A stretch of 56,399 nucleotides of DNA from Fulvivirga sp. (lineage in GTDB: Bacteria > Bacteroidota > Bacteroidia > Cytophagales > Cyclobacteriaceae), in assembly GCA_028280565.1 (NCBI GenBank), contig JANQLQ010000038.1, positions 1 through 56,399 on the forward strand, written 5' to 3'. A program made the position numbers and the translations under genes. Positions 18,253-27,607 of this stretch are shown piece by piece (the stretch's first letter is position 1; every line of letters begins with the position of its first letter). The notes beneath the pieces were generated by a model. That model was not told the DNA's origin, did not search any database, and was given only the letters and a program-made list of their open reading frames with translations.

Positions 18253-18640
18253 ACGGAGATTTGTAGTATTTATTGATTACCCTCCTTAAGCCGTCGGTTA
18301 GTTTTACTTCGTTAAAGTTTATGAGTAGGCCAATTCTATTGTTGCCCAGCTTTAAATAGGTTAAAATCTGTGCAAGGTGTATGTCATTAAGGCTTTCAAC
18401 TGCTTTTATTTCGACGATGATTTTATTTTCCACTAGCAAATCTACTCGATAACCGCATTCTAGTTTCACCTCGTCGTAGACGAGGGGTAGAGGCTTTTCC
18501 TTTTCAACGTATAGTTCATCTTTTATAAGCTGGTAGTATAAACATTCCTTGTAAGCGGATTCTAACAACCCGGGGCCTAAGTCTTTATGCACTTTTATAG
18601 CCACCCCTATAATTTTTTGTGTAATTAAGTTTTCTTCCAT
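18239..18640 (-). CDS. GxxExxY protein (PD-(D/E)XK nuclease-like)
   Basis: A 133-residue protein with the defining GLLESAYKECL motif (G-x-x-E-x-x-Y, Gly24 to Tyr30) and a nuclease-like core: Glu53, Asp67 in YRVDLLVENK, and the EIKAVE stretch at about 77-82. The last residues (SPWPSA) and the stop codon are encoded by the flanking inverted repeat. The family is found in many copies in Bacteroidota and related phyla and is regularly flanked by this kind of repeat, from memory. The gene and its repeats appear inserted between the GH65 and haloperoxidase-like genes, in the same orientation. Function is unproven. Confidence 0.9.
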   Translation of the reverse strand: MEENLITQKIIGVAIKVHKDLGPGLLESAYKECLYYQLIKDELYVEKEKPLPLVYDEVKLECGYRVDLLVENKIIVEIKAVESLNDIHLAQILTYLKLGNNRIGLLINFNEVKLTDGLRRVINKYYKSPWPSA

Positions 18641-18652
18641 AACTATCTCGAC

Positions 18653-18688
18653 GGCCCTCTGCGTAGACCTCCGTTACCTCTGCGGTTA
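18653..18688. repeat. Right arm of 36-bp inverted repeat around GxxExxY gene
   Basis: Exact reverse complement of 18217-18252. It lies 12 bp upstream of the GxxExxY start codon and 5 bp before the stop of the GH65 gene. The whole cassette, 18217-18688, is 472 bp. Confidence 0.95.
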
Positions 18689-18693
18689 TCACA

Positions 18694-20700
18694 TCACTCC
18701 CACCCCCTAATTTCCAAAGATTTCCACTTTTTTGGTAACTTCACCTCGTTTTGTTTGATCCCATCGTTAGTTATTTCCATTCCTCCAAAGCCGTAGAGCA
18801 CCGTTTGCAACATCCCTCCCGCCCCGGTAGCGAAATAGGGATTAGTACCTCCCGCCGTCTCTGACAGTACATTGAACGGCGGCACCTGGTTGGGCCGATA
18901 GCTTTTCACAAAGATCTCATAAGCTTTATTTGTTTCCCCTAACTTACTGTAAAGAGTCGCCAAAACACAAAATCCCATCGCCGGGCCGCGCGGATCCATC
19001 ACTTTTTCATAATATGCCAAGTCTTTCCGGACCTGTGCCTCATCGGTAATAATGTCCAGGGGATGGGCCAACAGGTTTACATCCGCCTGCTTGATCACGG
19101 CACCATTGTAAGTGGCATTTTCACGCGTGGTGCCGTCGGTAAACTTTAAAATTGGGATGTTGTCTGCTACATGGGTCCAGCCAGGGTTAGGGGTTATGCC
19201 GAGTTCTTTCGCGGCCTGGTCTGCATAGCGCAGTACGGTAATGGCAATGCCATTGGTGAACGCGTTGTTATCGATATTTTCTTCATATTCATTGGCGCCT
19301 ACCACGTTCTTGATGTCATACCTCCCCGGGCCATTGCGCTCTACGCGGCTGGCCCAGAAGTCAGCCACCTCCTTTAGCACAGGATATCCCCTGGTACGAA
19401 GCCATTCTTTATCTCCCGTCACTTGGTAATACTTCCAAAACGCCCAGCCGACACAGCCGGTGATGTGATGTTCAAACGGGCCGGTCAGTGCCCATACTGG
19501 AGTATCTTCTGACCCGTCGTCAGCCGACTCCCAGGGAAACATGGCCCCTTTGTAGCCGTGAGCAAAAGCATTTTGCTTCGCGGCGGCCAATCTTTCAAAT
19601 CTATACTCAAGTAAACTTTTTGCTATTTCGGGCTGTAACATTAATAAAGGCGGGTACATCCACATTTCGGTGTCCCAGAAAACATGGCCGTTATACCCTA
19701 AGCCGGACAAGCCCATAGGCGATAAACTGTAAGCTGTGCCTTCCCGGGCGAAAGAATAGAGATGATACAGCGCCGAACGCACCTCCTTCTGCACCTGGGG
19801 ATCCCCTTCAATGATAATATCCGAGTTCCATAGCTCCTCCCAAGCCTGTTGATGCCTGGCCCTCAACCGGTCCACACCTTCCAGCCGGGCATAGATCGTT
19901 AACCTTTCCGCTTCGTTCTGCGGGTCGGAGAAATGCTCCGTTGAAAGTGTAGAGCCCACTACGGCAAATTCATAGGTCTCCCCGGCCTTTAGTGTTTTAG
20001 TGAACTTAGCCCAATGCCGGTTGAAGTCCCAATCTTGGTGGATCACTACCGGTTCGTGGCCATGTTCTTCAGTAAAGATAAACGTGCTCGATGCGGCTAC
20101 TTTATGCTGACCCGAAGGACTTTGGGCCACTGAAGTCATTAACGGGAACGAAACATGGGGGCGATCGATTTGGGAGTAGAACTGCCGAACATCGCGAAGA
20201 TGGTCGGGCGCTTCCATCACGCTTATGGGGGTGATCTCTACGTCCTTTTTGGCCTTTATTTTCACATTCACCAAAGCAGTGAACGGCAGGTGTCTTAGTG
20301 ACATCACTTCATGGGTCACACTGATCTTATCGGTTACATCGAAGGAGGTCGTCAATATCGCCCGTTTCATGTCCAACACCTGGCTGTAACCCGATATCAT
20401 CGAGCGCCTTACCCTTATTTTGTCCACGTCGAGGTCAAGGTTTACGTGGTTGAAGGTTTTCAGGATATTTGATACCCTGCCGCGTTGGTAGTTATCGTAG
20501 ATGCCGTTCAGTACTACGTCTTTCATTTTCATCGGCTCCGGCGAGGAGATGAGTCCTACCATGCCGTTAGCTACGGTGATGCCGTAGTAGTTATTGGGGT
20601 TGATGTTTTCGGCTTGGATGTGCCAAGGGGATGTAGCAAGTTCTTGCGATATGCAGTGCCCCGATAATAGGACCAGTAGTACAAGTAAATTGTTTTTCAT
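18694..20700 (-). CDS. Secreted GH65 alpha-glycosidase, probably a hydrolase
   Basis: A 668-residue protein. I take the start at the fifth residue of the longer frame because MKNNLLVLLVLLSG is a clean signal peptide start; the upstream ATG at 20712 is possible. An N-terminal beta-sandwich (about 25-285) is followed by an (alpha/alpha)6 barrel with the GH65 block GYNGHVFWDTEMW (335-347) and acid Glu471 in ANEYEEN. Glu614 in VLSETAGG sits about 143 residues later, the spacing I recall for acid and base in inverting GH65 hydrolases such as kojibiose hydrolase. Phosphorylases lack this base and use a phosphate site instead. The likely action is hydrolysis of a periplasmic alpha-glucoside (kojibiose, trehalose or a glucosylglycerol-type compound). 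It follows the FG-GAP genes by 56 bp. Confidence 0.88.
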   Translation of the reverse strand: MKNNLLVLLVLLSGHCISQELATSPWHIQAENINPNNYYGITVANGMVGLISSPEPMKMKDVVLNGIYDNYQRGRVSNILKTFNHVNLDLDVDKIRVRRSMISGYSQVLDMKRAILTTSFDVTDKISVTHEVMSLRHLPFTALVNVKIKAKKDVEITPISVMEAPDHLRDVRQFYSQIDRPHVSFPLMTSVAQSPSGQHKVAASSTFIFTEEHGHEPVVIHQDWDFNRHWAKFTKTLKAGETYEFAVVGSTLSTEHFSDPQNEAERLTIYARLEGVDRLRARHQQAWEELWNSDIIIEGDPQVQKEVRSALYHLYSFAREGTAYSLSPMGLSGLGYNGHVFWDTEMWMYPPLLMLQPEIAKSLLEYRFERLAAAKQNAFAHGYKGAMFPWESADDGSEDTPVWALTGPFEHHITGCVGWAFWKYYQVTGDKEWLRTRGYPVLKEVADFWASRVERNGPGRYDIKNVVGANEYEENIDNNAFTNGIAITVLRYADQAAKELGITPNPGWTHVADNIPILKFTDGTTRENATYNGAVIKQADVNLLAHPLDIITDEAQVRKDLAYYEKVMDPRGPAMGFCVLATLYSKLGETNKAYEIFVKSYRPNQVPPFNVLSETAGGTNPYFATGAGGMLQTVLYGFGGMEITNDGIKQNEVKLPKKWKSLEIRGWE

Positions 20701-20756
20701 TGCATAGTGCATATATCTAAAGAAGTAGTTATCAAGTGTTTTGACATTAGCGGGAG

Positions 20757-23700
20757 CTATTTTGCCTCCAGGTAAAGAACCTGGGCCCTATCGTTGTTTT
20801 TAGCAATGATTAGGCAGTTTTTACCATTGATTGTGATGCTTTCAACTCTTTTTACCTGCCCCTTTATTTTCATCTCGCCAAGGTTCCACACCTTCATGTC
20901 TTTAGCACCGTTGATCTCCAATACATTACCATAATTGGCGTCATACGTTCCCATTTCAATATTGTTATCCTTAAAATTCCCCGCAAGGAACACTTCGTAC
21001 ATACCATCGTTGTCCAAGTCCTTTACCAGCCCGTTTTGAAGTTGAGAAAGCTGTAATGCACCTGGTAAAGCGTGCCCCTGGAATTTTAAACCTCCCAAGT
21101 TCTCAAAAAACATGCTTTTCGCATTCTGCACCTCAAGCTTGAACGACTTTGAGAGTTTATCTCGCCCAAAAAGATCTTCTAACGAAGCGTTGGCCATATC
21201 TTTAGCATACAGGTAATCCTTTTTTAATGACACCAACCGTTTGGTGAGCTCTGCATGAGTGGCGAAAGGGATCTCTTTGCCCGCTACCTCATAGGTCAAT
21301 ATTTGTTCTTTTAGCCCATCATCATCAAAGTCATTGAGGTATATTTTCACAGGAGCTGCCATACTCGGTTTAAACCTGCTGTTCATGCCTGTATTGCCAG
21401 CTATAATATCCAAGTCACCATCTTGGTCGAAATCATGTGTGAGAACAAAGTTCCACCACCCATTCGTGGCAGAGATATCTACTGGCTCGAATTCTTGACC
21501 GGTATTTTGCAAAAGCTTCACACGTCCCCAGTCCAGCGCTAAAATCAAATCTTGATCGCCTTCTTGATCAAGGTCCACCCATATCCCATTTTGTACCATT
21601 CCCAACTTTCCTGATCCTGGAAGCTTGGTGTTGGTCACGTCTTCAAACGTACCATCACCCAAGTTCCTGAATAAATAAGACGTAGGGGTTTCGCCAAAAA
21701 CTTTGGGTACAGCCCTTGCGCCAAAAAATAAGTCGACCAGGCCATCCTGGTCAAAATCAGCTGGCAGAACACAAGAAGCCGTCAAATAGGCGTTGTCAAA
21801 AGCAGGTGTTCTTTGAAAATTTCCTTGGCCATCGTTTAAATAGAGCCTCGATTTCCTGTAATCACTCTCACCCCTGTACTCATTTCCACCGGAGGCTACT
21901 ACAAGATCAAGATCACCATCGTTTTCTACATCGACTAGAACAGCGTCTACATCTTCATAGGTGCTATCGATCCCAAGTGATTTCTGCTCATGTAACTGGA
22001 AAGTTCCCTGTGAGTTTTGAAGAAAAAAAGCCGCTCTTTTTCGCTTGGCCCCTCCTATGAAGACATCATCCAAACCATCACCATTAATGTCTCCCACAGC
22101 TAGTGCTGGGCCTTCTGAAGACACCATGTAGGGGATCAGTGGTTCCCTATTAAATTCCACAAAAGAATTTTCTTGATGAGTAAAGTCCAGCTTTACGGAA
22201 TCCGTGATGTCAAGGAAGTTATATTTATTTTCTCTCTTTTCCCTATACTTCTCAAAATCAAAAAAGGGCAGTTTTTGACTCCACTGCGCGGTCATGGGTT
22301 TATTATAAATTGGTTTTTTTATTTCCTGGCACGAACGATCCGGCCAAACTATATAGACATTCTCAACGTCTGCCGTATCTCCCACTCCTACATGTAGGCC
22401 CACATTTGAGCTTGACATAAACCCCCTAACAGGGAAATTTTCTTTAACGAGCAATTCATCTTTTTTTACCACCACAATGCGTGCCCCTACCGCGTTGATG
22501 TTCCCGGTAGGTCCTTGTAAATTTATGTGCAGGTAATTACCTGTTTTCCCATTTTCTACGGCCAGGTTCTTATAGATAAAGGGATGATAATCAATGTTAT
22601 TCACAACTATATCCAGGTCCCCGTCATTATCCAGGTCCGCATAATGGGCACCATTAGAATAGGAAGCCTTGTTGTTGAATATGAGATCTTCTTTGTCTTC
22701 GAATTTCAAAGTGCCGGTATTGCTGAAAAAACGGTTGGGGATCTTGATTTGAGGCATTTTTTCGATAATCTTCAAATCTTTTTCATCCACGACACCAGAA
22801 AGCGTTTTCTGTTTTTGTTCTTCACTTGAAAACTGGAAATTGGCGTAATCAATGTCATTCATTCTTCGCGGGATCCCATTACTTACAAATAGATCGTTGT
22901 AACCATTGTTATCAAAATCCATGAATAAAGGAGCCCAGGACCAATCTGTAGCATAAATCCCGGAAAATAACCCGATCTCACTGTAGGTGTTATCCCCGTG
23001 ATTCAACTGGAGATTATTGCGTGCAAATTGGTCATTGTACCCAAAACTTTTTTTGAATTTAAATACGTCATAACCATCTTCTCCAAGTGAGCTTTTTAGT
23101 ATATAAGGATCGTAGGGTAGCATATCTAATGAGATCACTTCCGGGTTACCATCGTTATTAATGTCGCCGATGTCCGTTCCCATAGAAAACCTGCTCGTGT
23201 GCATAATTTGTTTGGTCAGGACTTCACTGAATGTACCATCCGTATTGTTCAGGTACAGGTAGTCATTTTCATGGAAATCATTCCCGATGTAGATGTCAGG
23301 CCAGCCGTCGAAATTGAGATCACCAATGCTTAAACCCAGCCCATATCCAATAACGGTACTTTTAATACCAACAGCTCCAGTTACATCCTTGAATACCCCA
23401 TCTTGATTCTCCAAATATTTGTCACCCGCAGTCGGGTGCATTTTACCTTCAAAAGAATCCCTAGGTCCAAAGGTTCCGTTTTGGTGCAGTGAATGATTAA
23501 GCTGGTACATATCCAAGTCACCGTCAAGATCAAAGTCCACGAAAGCTGCCTGGGTACCGAAGCCTACTAAGTCCAGTCCATAGTCCACCGCTTGATCTTC
23601 ATACCTTGGAATACCATCTTCTATACCAAGACATACATAAAGCTGGTTGACCCCGGTAAGCACATCATAATCCCCTACAACGTTCACATAGATATCTAGC

Positions 23701-24080
23701 AGGCCATCATTGTTAATATCGATTACGGATATACCGGTGGACCAAGCATCCGTACCTTGTACACCTGCTTCTTGTGTTACATCCTTAAACCTCAAATCCC
23801 CCTCGTTCAAAAACATTTTATTGGACTCCATATTAGCGCTAAAGTAAAGGTCAATGAGTCCATTATTGTTGAAATCTCCAATTCCTACGCCACCGCCATT
23901 AAAAAAATACATGTAATCAAATACATTGAAGCTTGTAGTCTGTTCTAATGAATTCGAAAAATTGAGGCGAGTGTGATCAACCTCTAACAATTGAAACCAA
24001 TCATCCGCACCCGGTTTTGGGGTACAATTTGTGATGAGCAATAGGTAAAATAAAAGGGTAAAATATTTAGAATTCTTCAC
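20757..24080 (-). CDS. FG-GAP/VCBS repeat lipoprotein with UnbV/ASPIC domain (copy 2)
   Basis: A 1107-residue surface or periplasmic lipoprotein (lipobox ITNC, Cys19) of the CRTAC1 type. It is a series of integrin-alpha-like FG-GAP/VCBS blades with Ca2+-binding D-x-D/N-x-D-G loops, for example DFNNNGLIDLY near 78, DLDNDGDLDIVVNN near 490 and DFDQDGDLDIIAGN near 900. An ASPIC/UnbV segment (RGFMSSSNVGLHVGVG, then VYIVWPD) lies at about 560-600. It is clearly a paralogue of the gene directly upstream, 3 bp away, along the full length. Such proteins often accompany SusC/SusD pairs in Bacteroidota, perhaps as substrate-binding or surface scaffolds. No enzymatic motif is visible. Confidence 0.9.
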   Translation of the reverse strand: MKNSKYFTLLFYLLLITNCTPKPGADDWFQLLEVDHTRLNFSNSLEQTTSFNVFDYMYFFNGGGVGIGDFNNNGLIDLYFSANMESNKMFLNEGDLRFKDVTQEAGVQGTDAWSTGISVIDINNDGLLDIYVNVVGDYDVLTGVNQLYVCLGIEDGIPRYEDQAVDYGLDLVGFGTQAAFVDFDLDGDLDMYQLNHSLHQNGTFGPRDSFEGKMHPTAGDKYLENQDGVFKDVTGAVGIKSTVIGYGLGLSIGDLNFDGWPDIYIGNDFHENDYLYLNNTDGTFSEVLTKQIMHTSRFSMGTDIGDINNDGNPEVISLDMLPYDPYILKSSLGEDGYDVFKFKKSFGYNDQFARNNLQLNHGDNTYSEIGLFSGIYATDWSWAPLFMDFDNNGYNDLFVSNGIPRRMNDIDYANFQFSSEEQKQKTLSGVVDEKDLKIIEKMPQIKIPNRFFSNTGTLKFEDKEDLIFNNKASYSNGAHYADLDNDGDLDIVVNNIDYHPFIYKNLAVENGKTGNYLHINLQGPTGNINAVGARIVVVKKDELLVKENFPVRGFMSSSNVGLHVGVGDTADVENVYIVWPDRSCQEIKKPIYNKPMTAQWSQKLPFFDFEKYREKRENKYNFLDITDSVKLDFTHQENSFVEFNREPLIPYMVSSEGPALAVGDINGDGLDDVFIGGAKRKRAAFFLQNSQGTFQLHEQKSLGIDSTYEDVDAVLVDVENDGDLDLVVASGGNEYRGESDYRKSRLYLNDGQGNFQRTPAFDNAYLTASCVLPADFDQDGLVDLFFGARAVPKVFGETPTSYLFRNLGDGTFEDVTNTKLPGSGKLGMVQNGIWVDLDQEGDQDLILALDWGRVKLLQNTGQEFEPVDISATNGWWNFVLTHDFDQDGDLDIIAGNTGMNSRFKPSMAAPVKIYLNDFDDDGLKEQILTYEVAGKEIPFATHAELTKRLVSLKKDYLYAKDMANASLEDLFGRDKLSKSFKLEVQNAKSMFFENLGGLKFQGHALPGALQLSQLQNGLVKDLDNDGMYEVFLAGNFKDNNIEMGTYDANYGNVLEINGAKDMKVWNLGEMKIKGQVKRVESITINGKNCLIIAKNNDRAQVLYLEAK

Positions 24081-24083
24081 AGT

Positions 24084-27000
24084 CTACAATTCCAACCTAT
24101 AGTCCTGGTCATTCGTTTTAAAAAGTAGGGGTTTGCGATCATTTAAAAGTACTAGGAGATGCCGATGATCACGGATACCCACAGAAAGCACCTGTTTAAT
24201 TTCTCCATGGATTTTGACACCTGACTGCACGGAAGGAATAGAGACAAAATCCCCATTCCCATCCCCTAAGAGCACTAGTCCAAAACTTGCATCTAGCTTA
24301 GAATATTGCGGTGTAAAGCCGGAGTCATTACCTCCTATGATCATATCCATATTTCCATCTCCATCGACATCCCCCGTAAATATGGCGTTGACATTGGAGA
24401 ACTGTGCTCGTTCGGGTAGCGGTTTCAATAAAAACTTTCCATTTCCTTCATTGAGGGCCAATGCGCTTTTAAAATATACAGCTTCTTTAACCGTAGCTTG
24501 GGATATAATGCCCTCACTAAAAAGATCGTGTATAGACTTTGTGGCATACTCCGAATGTGTCAAAACTTGTTTTTTGAGACTCGGTATTTGATCGGTGAGT
24601 TCTCGTTTGAGGGTTAGTGGCATATCCCTGCCGTCAATGTTACGGGTCATGAGTTTTTCAACGGTACCATTCTTATCAAAATCCTGTAACCAAAGTTTCG
24701 CAGGGCGAGAGGTATCCGCGGTAAAATAAAAATTTTCACCTCGATTACCCAGGATCAAATCCATGTCCCCGTCGTTGTCAATGTCACTGGAATGAACTGC
24801 ATACCACCATCCGCTATAGTTAGATAAGTTGATATCAAAAGGTATGAGACGTTTTTGAATTTTGAAAGCTGTAGGAGCCATCCATTCTCCTACTATCACC
24901 AGTTCCTGCAGCTTATCTCCATCCAGGTCGATCAAAAGAGCATCGGTTACCATGCCTAATGTCTTTAATTCCCTCGCTCTTCTTACTGTAACATCAGTAA
25001 ACGCACCTGAACCATCATTTTCATATAAAAAACTTCGAGGAGATGATCCATAATTACCGGGAATGCTCCTGCTCCCAACAAACAGGTCCAGGTCATCATC
25101 TTGATCATAATCAAATGCCAACGCCACGGAGGTGTTCATTCCATGGTTACCTAACGCCCCGGGTCTCATCGCAAAGTTACCCTTACCATCATTCAAATAA
25201 ATGCGATCCCTCATTTGCATATCACCAGCAGGCCGATGATTCCCCCCGGAGCCAATGAAGAGATCCATATCGCCATCACCATCCATGTCAAAGACAGTCA
25301 TGGCTGTATCTTCAAAGGCTTCACTTCCCGGAAGTTGCTTTTCGCCCTGCTTTTTAAAACCCACGGGACTTTGAAAATATACCTTTGTTGTTTGTCCATA
25401 TGCCCCGCCAATGGCCACATCATCAAGTCCATCTCCATTGAAATCTGCGACCACTCCTACGGGCCCTTCCCTGGATACCTTCTTGGTAATGAGACCCTCA
25501 GGGTAAAAGTCCACGTGCTGATCTTCTTGGTGTGGTTCAAAAGGGTTTTGAACTTGTACCAGTAGTGGTTGAAAGTTTTCGGCCTGCGTCCTTTGATCGA
25601 ATTTATCAACATTTTTATAGCTTAATACCAGGAGAGTGTCCACCGGGGGCTGTTTTATGATAGACTTCTTTAGATCGGGCCAGGTTATCTCAATCGAATC
25701 CAGCCTAGTAGAACTTCCAAGTCCAAAAGTCATTTTATACTCTACTGACGATTGGAACCCTCGAGTGGGAATTAGTTGAAAACTTAGCCTTTCCTCGCCC
25801 CTGTGTAACAATACCTTGGCCCCTACAGCAAAAGTATTCTTTTCGGCACCTTCGAGCTTTATGGAAAGATAATGATTGCCATACTGTTCACTATTATTTT
25901 TAAACAAAAAGGATTCTTGGTTTAGGTTGTTTACCACTAAGTCCTGGTCACCATCATTATCCAAGTCACCGTAGGCCGCACCGTTAGAAAAAGAGGCTAT
26001 ATTCAATCCAAAATCCTCTTCAGCAGGTCTGAACGACAGGTTGTTTTGGTTATGAAAAAACTTATTTGCCAAGGGTTGGGAGGGCATTCGTCCCAGTACC
26101 GTTTCCATTTTCTCCTTTACCCCGGTCAAGACCATACTTTGAACCACGTCATTGGCAAAAAAGTCTACAAAATCTTGATCGGTTACGTCTTGGTAAACAC
26201 CGTTACAGACATAGATATCTTTATGACCATCGTTATCCGCATCAAAAACTAGCGCCCCCCAACTCCAGTCGGAGGCCGCCACACCACTGTACCAAGCTAT
26301 CTCGCTGAATGAACCGTCACCATTGTTCAGTTGAAGCGTATTGTGCATGTATTGATGATAAAAGTCCCGTCCTAGTTTCAGTTGATAAACATTGTAGCTA
26401 TCAAATAGACTTTTTCGTTTGATCTCCTCATCCGTTCCCGGGAGCATTTCCGTAACAAATATCTCGGGGTATCCATCATTGTTGATGTCTGCCATATCCG
26501 CACCCATCGAAGCTAGGCTAAGGTGTTGCATGGTGCCTTTTATTTTTTCTTGAAAAGTGCCGTCACCATTATTGAAATACAAATAGTCATGCTCGAAAAA
26601 ATCATTTGATACATAGATGTCCGGGAGATGATCATTGTTCAAATCACCTACCGTTACGCCCAGGCCAAAACCAATAAGACTGCCATAGATCCCTGCTTCT
26701 TTGGTCACATCGATGAACCTCCCATTATCATTACGAAGCAGTTTATCCCCTCCTCCTTTAAGGAATTCCTTTACGTTCCAGTCCTCGGCATATAGTTCAC
26801 GTTTATTAGAATAGTTTAACGTATTAACCGGTATGAAACTATTGTTTAAAATGTAAGCATCTAGGTCACCATCCAGGTCATAATCAAAAAACGCTGCATG
26901 GGTGGTATAACCATCTTCATCCAGGTTGTACATGGAAGCACTTTCTGTAAATGTTAAGTCCCCATTATTGATAAATAGTTCATTTTTTTGATCGGTACCT

Positions 27001-27419
27001 TCTACATACCCAGCGTTAGAAACATAAATATCCAAAAAACCATCGGCATTGATATCGACCATTGTCACCCCTGTACTCCAGCCTTTCGTTCCTCCAACAC
27101 CAGCGGAGCTTGTTATATCTTCAAAACGGAAATCACCTTTATTCAAGTAAAGCCGATTCTCCTTTTCATTGCCGGTGAAATAAATGTCAGGGAGATTATC
27201 ATTGTTGATATCGCCTATTCCTACCCCTCCGCCATTGTAAAAATTACGATAGGTGAATATATTGAACTTGTCCCTATTCGTGACAGAGTTTACAAAGTCA
27301 ATCCCAGAAATGCCGGGGGGAATAAGCTCAAAAACCCCTTTCTCCTGCCCATGTTCAAATGTCTCTGGCTGGCATGCAAATGCACTAAATATGACTAAAA
27401 AAAATTGTAAGGGTCTCAT
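24084..27419 (-). CDS. FG-GAP/VCBS repeat lipoprotein with UnbV/ASPIC domain (copy 1)
   Basis: A 1111-residue lipoprotein (FACQ, Cys16) with the same order of parts as its downstream neighbour. It starts with a matching blade (FYNGGGVGIGDINNDNLPDIY), has repeated Ca2+-loop blades such as DYDLDGDLDAYIL and DLDNDGDQDLVVNN, the UnbV segment (RGFQSSVEYKMTFGLG, then IEITWPD), and further blades to the C-terminus. The two genes are 3 bp apart and arose by tandem duplication. The gene begins 118 bp after a terminator that follows susD, so this pair may be read from a separate promoter or by read-through. Confidence 0.9.
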   Translation of the reverse strand: MRPLQFFLVIFSAFACQPETFEHGQEKGVFELIPPGISGIDFVNSVTNRDKFNIFTYRNFYNGGGVGIGDINNDNLPDIYFTGNEKENRLYLNKGDFRFEDITSSAGVGGTKGWSTGVTMVDINADGFLDIYVSNAGYVEGTDQKNELFINNGDLTFTESASMYNLDEDGYTTHAAFFDYDLDGDLDAYILNNSFIPVNTLNYSNKRELYAEDWNVKEFLKGGGDKLLRNDNGRFIDVTKEAGIYGSLIGFGLGVTVGDLNNDHLPDIYVSNDFFEHDYLYFNNGDGTFQEKIKGTMQHLSLASMGADMADINNDGYPEIFVTEMLPGTDEEIKRKSLFDSYNVYQLKLGRDFYHQYMHNTLQLNNGDGSFSEIAWYSGVAASDWSWGALVFDADNDGHKDIYVCNGVYQDVTDQDFVDFFANDVVQSMVLTGVKEKMETVLGRMPSQPLANKFFHNQNNLSFRPAEEDFGLNIASFSNGAAYGDLDNDGDQDLVVNNLNQESFLFKNNSEQYGNHYLSIKLEGAEKNTFAVGAKVLLHRGEERLSFQLIPTRGFQSSVEYKMTFGLGSSTRLDSIEITWPDLKKSIIKQPPVDTLLVLSYKNVDKFDQRTQAENFQPLLVQVQNPFEPHQEDQHVDFYPEGLITKKVSREGPVGVVADFNGDGLDDVAIGGAYGQTTKVYFQSPVGFKKQGEKQLPGSEAFEDTAMTVFDMDGDGDMDLFIGSGGNHRPAGDMQMRDRIYLNDGKGNFAMRPGALGNHGMNTSVALAFDYDQDDDLDLFVGSRSIPGNYGSSPRSFLYENDGSGAFTDVTVRRARELKTLGMVTDALLIDLDGDKLQELVIVGEWMAPTAFKIQKRLIPFDINLSNYSGWWYAVHSSDIDNDGDMDLILGNRGENFYFTADTSRPAKLWLQDFDKNGTVEKLMTRNIDGRDMPLTLKRELTDQIPSLKKQVLTHSEYATKSIHDLFSEGIISQATVKEAVYFKSALALNEGNGKFLLKPLPERAQFSNVNAIFTGDVDGDGNMDMIIGGNDSGFTPQYSKLDASFGLVLLGDGNGDFVSIPSVQSGVKIHGEIKQVLSVGIRDHRHLLVLLNDRKPLLFKTNDQDYRLEL

Positions 27420-27536
27420 TTAAAGAAAATTGTAGGCATAGATCGGTTTCCAATAAGGCTCATAACCTACTATGATTACGTCCAGTCATCATTAAGGACT
27501 ATGGAGTCTCTTTCTTTACACATCAATAAATAAAGA

Positions 27537-27564
27537 GAAGGGTAACCTCGTTTGATTACCCTTC
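27537..27564 (-). terminator. Terminator after the first susD
   Basis: Perfect 9-bp stem GAAGGGTAA (27537-27545) and TTACCCTTC (27556-27564) with a 10-base loop. On the minus strand it is followed by a T-rich run. It lies 44 bp past the susD stop codon and separates susCD from the FG-GAP genes. Confidence 0.85.
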
Positions 27565-27607
27565 TTCCTAGTTTAAATTAATGGATATATGGAAGAATCT
27601 TTAAATT

